64,000 nucleotides of DNA, taken from assembly GCA_965215035.1 (NCBI GenBank), contig OZ244040.1, positions 1,426,001 through 1,490,000 on the forward strand, in the 5' to 3' direction. Position 1 is the stretch's first letter. The number at the start of each line of letters is the position of its first letter. The stretch comes from Azophilus sp965215035 (GTDB lineage: Bacteria; Pseudomonadota; Gammaproteobacteria; Pseudomonadales; Azotimanducaceae). Both the position numbers and the translations under genes were made by a program. Positions 58,168-64,000 of this stretch are shown here, in pieces. The notes beneath the pieces are model-generated. The model was not told the origin of the DNA and searched no databases. It saw nothing but the letters and a program-made list of their open reading frames with translations.

Positions 58168-59415
58168 ACTCGCCGTTCGGCTGGGCAGCCGGCGGGTCGG
58201 ATCCCTCCTTAACCTACCGGGCGACCGGATCCTCTTCAGTTTTGATGAAGCCTACGCAGAGGACATCGACCGCCCCATATTAAGCCTGTCCTTCGCCAAC
58301 GCCGAAGGGGGCCTGAAGCGGCAGCCGAGCACGGGGCGCGTTGCTCCTCCGTACTTTTCCAACCTGCTGCCGGAGGGGCGGCTACGTCGTTATCTGGCCA
58401 GGCTCAACGACGCCAACGAAACCCGGGACTTTCCCCTTCTGCGGGCACTCGGCCTGGACCTGCCGGGAGCGGTGGTTCTCGACCCCGTCCGCCCGGAAAC
58501 GGATGCGGCTTCCAGAGATTCCGCAGAGCCCAGGTCTGACGCCCCGAACCAGCGGCGCCTGAAATTCTCGCTGGCCGGAGTGCAGTTGAAATTCTCCGCT
58601 GTGGAGGACGCGGCGGGTGGCTTGACCATACCGGCAAGCGGCATGGGAGGAGACTGGATACTCAAATTGCCGTCGGTGCACCACGAAGACATCCCCGAAA
58701 ACGAATTCTCCATAATGTCCATGGCGCGTCTTGTCGGAATTGAGGTTCCGGATGTCCGTTTGGTTTCGATCTCCAGCGTGGCCGGTCTTCCCGCCGAAAT
58801 GGCTCAAGATTCCTTTCGCGGGAGGCATGCCCTCGCAGTGCGCCGCTTTGACCGGGAAAGCGACGGTCGTCGGATCCATACGGAGGATTTTGCCCAAGTC
58901 TTCGGGGTGCGTCCGGACCGCAAGTACGACGGATACAACTACAGCCACATAGGCAGGGTTCTTGCCTCATTGTCCGAATCAGAGGCGGTGGATCAATTTG
59001 CCCGACGCTTGATGCTGACCATCCTGGTCGGCAATGGTGACATGCACCTGAAAAACTGGTCACTGGTCTACAACGATCCAACCCGGCCTGCCCTGTCCCC
59101 GGCTTACGACCTGCTGTCCACTGCCCCTATGTTCCCGATGACGAAATGGCGTTGCGTCTCGGTGGTGCCAGGCAATGGCGGGATCTGGGGATTCGCGCAT
59201 TTACCCGGCTTGCGATGGAAATGCGTGTTCCGCCGGAAACGCTGCTTCGTCCCGCCCGCGACACGGCAGAAAAGTTTTTCTCCAGATGGCCGGTCGAATC
59301 CGCGCACCTACCGGTTTCGCGGGCGCTTGCACAAGCGGTCAAGCGTCAGTTGAGCCAAGCCCCGTCGCTGCATAAGACCGGCGAACGGTCGCCGGTCGCC
59401 GGGCTCCGCCCGTAG
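58145..59415 (+). pseudogene. hipA: hipA-like toxin kinase gene with C-terminal frameshift
   Basis: HipA kinases phosphorylate glutamyl-tRNA synthetase or related targets. The frame from ATG 58145 has GRVAPPYFSNLLPEGRLRRYLA (N-terminal subdomain), FSLAGVQLKFSA and DWILKLPS (nucleotide loop). The catalytic core GNGDMHLKNWSLVYND, with the essential Asp, follows, then LSPAYDLLSTAPMFP. After that the frame departs. The expected continuation EMALRLGGARQWRDLGIRAFTRLAMEM... runs in another frame to 59415. One base is missing near 59136. The uncorrected protein (402 residues) would end in nonsense sequence. The error could also be from sequencing or assembly. Confidence 0.75.
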
Positions 59416-59595
59416 CAGGAACTTTACGGCAGGACCAACGCAATCGAAGATGAGGTGGACGACGCCCCCAGTCCGTAGAGGCATCCCCCCGCGCGGGTCC
59501 GCTTTGGGATGGTCTTGGCCACTACCCCCGGCTCTTGCATCGCACTAGGCTATTGGTGACTATAGCAGTTCGCTCTTGGCGGGGGGCCTGGGTTC

Positions 59596-60036
59596 ATGGT
59601 CAGACGACTGCAGCCGAATCAAGTGGCGGCGGAATCGCTGCTGACGCCCTTGTTTGATCGTTTTGAATCAAACCGGCCGACCGGGCTGGCTGGGCTGGCG
59701 CGGGACATCGCCGATATTCTTGGTGCCCGGCGCACGCTGCCCGGTCGGGTACCGGGCGTACTCGGTTGGGGCCTTCCGGGCATGGCTGGGCTGGCGCCCA
59801 ATTCAGAGAAGGACCGCCAAGAGGTTGCCGTCCTGATCGAGAAAGTCATTGAACGCTTTGAACCCCGGCTGACGGATGTGCGGGTAACGCCAATCGCGGG
59901 GACCGTGGACTTCGCCTTCAACCTAGAGGCGCGTTTGGAGCAACTTGAAGACGACGGCGTGCTGTTGCGCATCATGTCCCCACGCCCGGGGGGCGCACTT
60001 GGCGCGGACGTGACCGTTATCGGTGGCCGCCAATGA
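59596..60036 (+). CDS. tssE: type VI secretion baseplate protein TssE
   Basis: TssE is the gp25-like baseplate wedge protein. The 146-residue product shows LLTPLFDRFESNRP, LARDIADILGARRTLPG, a central YGLP-like region (VLGWGLPGMAGLAPNSEKDRQEVAVLIEKVIERFEPRLTDVRV) and the beta strand end VDFAFNLEARL, as in the family. Its RTLPG and IEKVIERFEPRL segments are diagnostic. The 180 bp between hipA and tssE hold no gene. Confidence 0.88.
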   Translation: MVRRLQPNQVAAESLLTPLFDRFESNRPTGLAGLARDIADILGARRTLPGRVPGVLGWGLPGMAGLAPNSEKDRQEVAVLIEKVIERFEPRLTDVRVTPIAGTVDFAFNLEARLEQLEDDGVLLRIMSPRPGGALGADVTVIGGRQ

Positions 60037-60200
60037 GGAATGACGCCGTTCGTCGCTCAAACGTGCGGGATATTCTCGCATTAGTGGAGCGGTGCTCTGC
60101 CTCGCGCCGCGCGCGAGCGGTTCGAACGGAGAATAGACACACGCCCGGACGAATTTTCAGCATCGCGCCCTGTGCAACCGGGTCCCGGTGCCGCGCCGGG

Positions 60201-60268
60201 CTTCCACCGCCGGCCGCCGGGCCACAAGGTCTGACTTCCACCGCCGGCCGCCGGGCCACAGGGTCTGA
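60201..60268 (+). repeat. 34-bp tandem duplication before tssF
   Basis: A 34-bp unit beginning TTCCACCGCCGGCCGCCGGG occurs twice in a row with one base difference, ending six bases before the tssF ATG. It duplicates most of the leader and leaves little room for a normal ribosome-binding site. Confidence 0.85.
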
Positions 60269-60274
60269 CCGCCG

Positions 60275-61900
60275 ATGATAGACAATGAACTACTTGCTGC
60301 CTATGTCGACGAACTGGAGGCGTTGCGCACCCACGGGCGGGATTTCGCGCTAGCCTATCCCGACATCGCCGCGCGGCTGGACATCGGTTCGCGCCGCTCG
60401 CGCGATCCTCATGTCGAGCGGGTTGTGGAGAGCGCCGCCTTCCTCGCCGCCCGCATTCGGCTGATGATCGAAAGCAAAGCCACGGAACTGCCCCTGGCCA
60501 TGCTGTCTGTCATGGCGCCAGCGCTGGTGGAGCCAGTGCCCAGCATGGCCCTGATGCAGCTTCAGGGCGGGCGGGAGGAACAACTGGTGCCGCGCGGCAC
60601 CCGTTTTGACTGCGCCCTGGGCGGGGGCGCACTGGCGTGCTTCAGCACCACGATGGCGACGAGCACCGCGCCCCTAGGGCTTCGCCTGCGCCGCCTCGAC
60701 CGCACCGGCGCCGCCGCCGACGGTATCGGCGTACGCCTGGTCGGCCGGCCGCCGCCGCGCCTGTTGCTGTGTCTAGGCAACAACGAACGAACCGCCGCCG
60801 TGCTGATGGACGCCTTTGCGGAATCCTTGGTCGCCATTGAGGTGGCACCGCCGGACGGCGAAGGAACGCCCCGCGTTCCCGTTGCCGCCCTGCGGGTACA
60901 CGGCTTCACCAACGAAGAATCGGCATTGCCGGCGCGTCCGGCAATGCACCCGGCCCATCGCGTCGTCACCGAGTTTCTTTCCTTTCCAGAAAAGTTCCGC
61001 TTTGTTTCTCTGCCGGGCGATGCGCTGGCACCGGGCGCGGAAATTCGCTTCCGCTTCAACCGGCCGATCGCCCTGCCGGAGTCCCTGCCGGCGGATTTGA
61101 TCACGGCCAATCGGGTTCCCGTGATCAACCTGTGGCGCTCCGGCGCCACACCTATCGATGTGGAGGGGCGCCGTCTGGAGTATCCGGTGCGGGTGGATGC
61201 GCTGCGCTACCGCACCGTGGAGTGCCATTCGGTGGAGGCGGTGGACCTATACAGTTCTGGTGCCGCCCAGCCGCAGCGCCTCGACCCGGTGGTCGCCCTC
61301 GGCGAAGTGCGCGGTACCAAGGTTCGTTGGGGCGTGCGCCGCAATCAGTCCCGAACGGGCGGCGAGGTGCTGCTGTACTTTCGCGGGCTGGACTACAGCA
61401 GCCTGGGCCGCATGCGTCTTTTGGCCACGGCGAGCGTCCTGGCCAGCAACCGCGACATCGCCCAGCACCTGCGTATTGGGGCCAGGCTCACCGCGGTGGA
61501 GGGCCTCGGCAATTGGCATGGCGTGCTGGCCTGCGCACCCTCGATCTTTCGTCCGGCACTGGCGGGCGCAGCCGCCATGGAGACGATGATCGGTTACCTG
61601 CAGAGCAGCATGGTGGGGCTGATGGCCGAGGCGCGCCGCGGCATGCTGCACGAATATCTAAAGCGTTTTCCAGGTGCCGAGCGGGCTGGCTGGATCAACG
61701 GCGTTGGTCGCGCCGCCCTGCACCCGGTGACGGCGCTACGCCGCGGCCAGCCGCAGCCGGGCGTGGCGGTGGCGATTTCCTACGAGGCGCACAGCCATCC
61801 CACCACTAGCCGGGCGATGGTCAAGCGAATCCTTGCCCAGCTATTCGAAAGCCAGCGCGGCATCAACCGGATCGAAGAGGTGGCCATCAGTGGCGACTGA
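60275..61900 (+). CDS. tssF: type VI secretion baseplate protein TssF
   Basis: TssF with TssG forms the baseplate wedge. The 541-residue protein starts LLAAYVDELEALRTHGRDFALAYPDIAARL, matching the TssF N-terminus. DPHVERVVESAAFLAARIRLMIES and PSMALMQLQGGREEQLVPRGTRFDC follow, then the conserved segment HPAHRVVTEFLSFPEKFRFVSL and FNRPIALPESL. TssF is often near 590 residues, so this is a little short. Its end overlaps tssG by 11 bp. Confidence 0.93.
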   Translation: MIDNELLAAYVDELEALRTHGRDFALAYPDIAARLDIGSRRSRDPHVERVVESAAFLAARIRLMIESKATELPLAMLSVMAPALVEPVPSMALMQLQGGREEQLVPRGTRFDCALGGGALACFSTTMATSTAPLGLRLRRLDRTGAAADGIGVRLVGRPPPRLLLCLGNNERTAAVLMDAFAESLVAIEVAPPDGEGTPRVPVAALRVHGFTNEESALPARPAMHPAHRVVTEFLSFPEKFRFVSLPGDALAPGAEIRFRFNRPIALPESLPADLITANRVPVINLWRSGATPIDVEGRRLEYPVRVDALRYRTVECHSVEAVDLYSSGAAQPQRLDPVVALGEVRGTKVRWGVRRNQSRTGGEVLLYFRGLDYSSLGRMRLLATASVLASNRDIAQHLRIGARLTAVEGLGNWHGVLACAPSIFRPALAGAAAMETMIGYLQSSMVGLMAEARRGMLHEYLKRFPGAERAGWINGVGRAALHPVTALRRGQPQPGVAVAISYEAHSHPTTSRAMVKRILAQLFESQRGINRIEEVAISGD

Positions 61901-63242
61901 TGTCGAACTGCGAGCCCCGGACGGGGAAGCTGCCGAACGGCCCGACGCCTTGTCCATGCCGGATGCGGACGGGAGTTCTCAGGAAGCCGGGGTGGTGCGG
62001 GCCGCTGAGGTGGACGATCCGGAAGCGAGGGTGGTACTGGCCGCTGAGTCGGACGATCTGGAAGCCGGGGCGGTGCGGGCCGCTGAGTCGGACGATCTGG
62101 AAGCAGGGATGGTGCAGGCCGCTGAGGCGGGCGCTCGGGAAGCCGGGGTGGTGCAGGCTGCTGAGGCGGACGATCAGGGAGCAGGGGTGGCACGGGTCTC
62201 TGAGTCGGACGATCTGGAAGCCGGGGCGGTGCGGGCCGCTGAATCGGACGATCCGGAAGCCGGGGCGGTGCAGGCCACTGAGATGGACGATGGTGCGGCG
62301 CATCCCCTGGCCCAGGATCTGCTGCTGCACCCCCACCGCTGGCGCCTGTGGTCGGCGGTCGCCATTCTGCGCTGGGTGCTGCGCGGCGCTAGCAGCGCCC
62401 TGCGCGGGCTCATGTACCGTTCGCGGCCCACGCTCAGGTTTTCCGGAGCGGAGATCGAGGATGTGGCCTTTGAAGAGGGGCGGGTGGATCTGATTCTTTC
62501 CGCGCCCGGATTGGCCGCCACCGGAACTTCCCTGCCGTCGTCGGATGTCGCCCGCATCGTCCGGGATAGCCGGCCACCTGGCCGCGGGGCGCTGGCGGCT
62601 TGGCTCGACGGGCCGGGTGATCGCTTCATGCAGGCGTTGGAGATTGCGGAGGCGCGCAACAACGCCGCCTTCGCCCTGGCCACCGGCGGACGCATCGAAG
62701 CGCTCCGGCTAGTCGCCGAGCTGGTTGGCCGCTCGGCGCCCCTGGAGGCGGTGCCCGGCGGGGTCTTGTCCATTCCCTCCGCGGCCGAGCCCGATGGCGC
62801 CATTGGTCTGGCCGGGCTGTTCGTCGGCCCGGTTTCGGCGGCCGGGCTAGCGACCCTGGTGTCGGCGTTCACCGGCCTGCCAGCCACCGTGGAGGAGTTC
62901 TCCGGTGCCCGGGTGACGGTGTTGCGTCCAAGTCGGGTGGGTGCCCACATCGGTCGCATTCTGGGTGCTTCCTGCGAACTGCCGGCCGCCGGTGTCGCCG
63001 TGGTCATCGACGGCGGCGAAGAGACCCGCGCCCAGGAATGGGGCTGGAGCGCGGTCCGGCGCCGCTCCCTGTTCCTACTGTGCCAATCCTATATTGGCGG
63101 CCTCTCGCACAGCGTCCGCATTTATCTGGAGCTGGCTGCGACCAATGCCCCGCCGGCCATTCTTGGCGGTCCGGCGGCCTTCGGCGGCCTAGCCGTGCTG
63201 GGCCCGGCCGCGCATCCAGTGCGTTTGCCCCTGCATGGCTAG
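61890..63242 (+). CDS. tssG: type VI secretion baseplate protein TssG with N-terminal tandem repeats
   Basis: A 450-residue TssG from GTG 61890. The usual core begins near residue 140 (FSGAEIEDVAFEEGRVDL and later PEHFARFVGDW-type regions, here VEEFSGARVTVLRPSRVGAHIG). Ahead of it residues 32-135 consist of eight 13-residue repeats of the form EAGxVxAAExDDL. The core shows SRPTLRFSGAEIEDV, LFVGPVSAAGLATLVSAFTGLPATVEEF and SVRIYLELAATNAPP. The repeat insert is acidic and probably unstructured. Known TssG proteins are about 330-350 residues, so the extra length is mostly the repeat. Confidence 0.88.
   Translation: MATDVELRAPDGEAAERPDALSMPDADGSSQEAGVVRAAEVDDPEARVVLAAESDDLEAGAVRAAESDDLEAGMVQAAEAGAREAGVVQAAEADDQGAGVARVSESDDLEAGAVRAAESDDPEAGAVQATEMDDGAAHPLAQDLLLHPHRWRLWSAVAILRWVLRGASSALRGLMYRSRPTLRFSGAEIEDVAFEEGRVDLILSAPGLAATGTSLPSSDVARIVRDSRPPGRGALAAWLDGPGDRFMQALEIAEARNNAAFALATGGRIEALRLVAELVGRSAPLEAVPGGVLSIPSAAEPDGAIGLAGLFVGPVSAAGLATLVSAFTGLPATVEEFSGARVTVLRPSRVGAHIGRILGASCELPAAGVAVVIDGGEETRAQEWGWSAVRRRSLFLLCQSYIGGLSHSVRIYLELAATNAPPAILGGPAAFGGLAVLGPAAHPVRLPLHG
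61983..62294 (+). repeat. 39-bp minisatellite (eight units) in tssG
   Basis: Eight consecutive 39-bp units (61983-62294) encode 13-residue repeats starting EAG. Unit length is a multiple of three, so copy-number changes would keep the frame. Units differ by a few bases; the third and seventh are almost identical. Confidence 0.92.
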
Positions 63243-63373
63243 CCATGGGCAACCAGGGTGCACAGCGCCCCTATGCGGCTGCTCGGCTGCTTGGCCTTTA
63301 CCCGAACATACTTTACAGTGCGCTTAGTGGGGAATCGTCGGCAAACCGCCATTAGGGCCATTAGGAAAGAGCT

Positions 63374-64000
63374 TTGAATCTAAGGAGACTCTACGAACAT
63401 CTCGATGCCGATGGGCGGCGCGTGCTGCAGGCCTCGGCCGATACCGCGGCTAGGGACGGGCGGCGCAGCATCAGCATCGAACTGTTTCTGCTGTCTCTGC
63501 TGCGCGACCGTGGTATCGGCCCCGAGATGATGAAGGCCCTTGAGCGGGCACGGGTGGACGCACCGGCAATCGAGTCCGCGCTGGCCGAGCAGGTCGCCAG
63601 CGAGGCGCGTGGCCCCGCCGGGGCGCTGCCCTCGTTCGACGAGTCCCTGGCGCAGCTCCTGCGTGAAGCCTGGTCACTGTCGTTCGACGACTATGGCGAC
63701 ACCCAGATAACCCCGATTCGGTTCTTTGAAACCCTGGCCCGCCGCGGCGATATGTGGCCCCGCCTAGTGGCCACCCTGCCAGGGTTTGCCCAACTCGATC
63801 TGGCCAGCCTAAACATGGCGGCACGGCCGGAGGTGCCCTTGGCTGCGCCGCAGGCGACCGATCGGGAATTTCCCGAGTTGTCCCGCTACGGTCAGGACAT
63901 GGTGGCCATCGCCCGGGCTGGCGAGCTGGATCCAGTAATTGGCTTTCATGGGCAGATGCAGGCGATCGCCTCGATTCTGCTTAGGCGCCGGCAAAATTCC
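63374..64000 (+). CDS. tssH: type VI secretion ATPase TssH/ClpV, N-terminal part
   Basis: ClpV disassembles contracted sheaths. The first 209 codons are in the window; the gene continues beyond 64000. From TTG 63374 (AGGAAAGAG upstream) the protein reads MNLRRLYEHLDADGRRVLQA, a Clp N-domain-like start. ISIELFLLSLLRDRGIGPEMMKALE, SLAQLLREAWSLSFDDYGDTQITPIRFFETLARRGDMWPRL and ELSRYGQDMVAIARAGELDPVIGFHGQMQAIASILLRRRQNS lead toward the first AAA module. The Walker A motif lies just past the window edge. The order tssE-F-G-H is the common one. Confidence 0.93.
   Translation, partial: MNLRRLYEHLDADGRRVLQASADTAARDGRRSISIELFLLSLLRDRGIGPEMMKALERARVDAPAIESALAEQVASEARGPAGALPSFDESLAQLLREAWSLSFDDYGDTQITPIRFFETLARRGDMWPRLVATLPGFAQLDLASLNMAARPEVPLAAPQATDREFPELSRYGQDMVAIARAGELDPVIGFHGQMQAIASILLRRRQNS

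Noticed and set aside
60033..60278. Short ORF overlapping the tssE stop by ATGA
   Set aside because: Arg/Pro/Ala-rich translation made largely of the duplicated leader; no protein-like pattern.
61983..62294. Repeats resembling a CRISPR array
   Set aside because: Units are directly adjacent with no spacers and are in frame in tssG; it is a minisatellite.

Overview
The window looks like the chromosome of a GC-rich gammaproteobacterium. The left end has the gammaproteobacterial block hemA (divergent), lolB, tRNA-Gln, prs, rplY/ctc, pth and ychF. The ispE gene usually found between lolB and prs is not at its place. No phylogenetic search could be run, so nothing finer than class is claimed.

Region 1 (1-5248) is this housekeeping block. 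Region 2 (5223-13862) is a leftward putrescine-type ABC transporter operon (potFGHI) facing two tandem FAD-dependent phytoene-dehydrogenase-like oxidoreductases and a GcvT-like folate protein. The last three overlap by a few bases and are probably co-translated. Region 3 (14039-21052) has a leftward pair, an unknown membrane-anchored protein with a 17-base G run and a membrane/DCC-thioredoxin-like fusion, then a TPP riboswitch with a TonB-dependent receptor, a 2OG-Fe(II) oxygenase, a PnuC/PnuT-type transporter and a PPOX-fold protein. Together the riboswitch, receptor and transporter suggest thiamine or thiamine-precursor uptake.

Region 4 (21185-33244) is accessory. An AAA+ ATPase with ankyrin-type C-terminus lies beside a tRNA-Met gene. 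The 3' end of that tRNA (42 bp) is repeated exactly 9.9 kb away, which delimits a decayed genomic island. The island holds an IS21 istB scrap, a broken nuclease gene, a shortened vsr, an intact C5 cytosine methyltransferase, its probable partner endonuclease split by an ISL3-family element with perfect 8-bp target duplication, an IS481/rve-type element with 4-bp duplication, two nucleotidyltransferase toxin-antitoxin-like pairs (one broken) and an operon remnant with in-frame stop codons. No integrase is visible.

Region 5 (33245-64000) is a type VI secretion locus. It begins with a STAS-domain protein coupled to a DUF3540 protein, a PAAR-like DUF4150 protein, three proteins with a predicted beta-helical needle-like segment (one being a 1862-residue giant), two Hcp proteins, two divergent VgrG-like spikes (one with two EF-hand motifs), a DUF2169-pentapeptide adaptor, TssB, TssC, a helical repeat protein and a second pentapeptide protein. 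After an IS607-resolvase-like regulator and a hipBA pair (hipA frameshifted) come TssE, TssF, TssG (with a 13-residue tandem repeat) and the start of TssH/ClpV, which runs off the window. TssA, J, K, L and M are not seen here. AT-rich promoters before the giant gene and before hcp1 share a repeated TTGATA-type motif.
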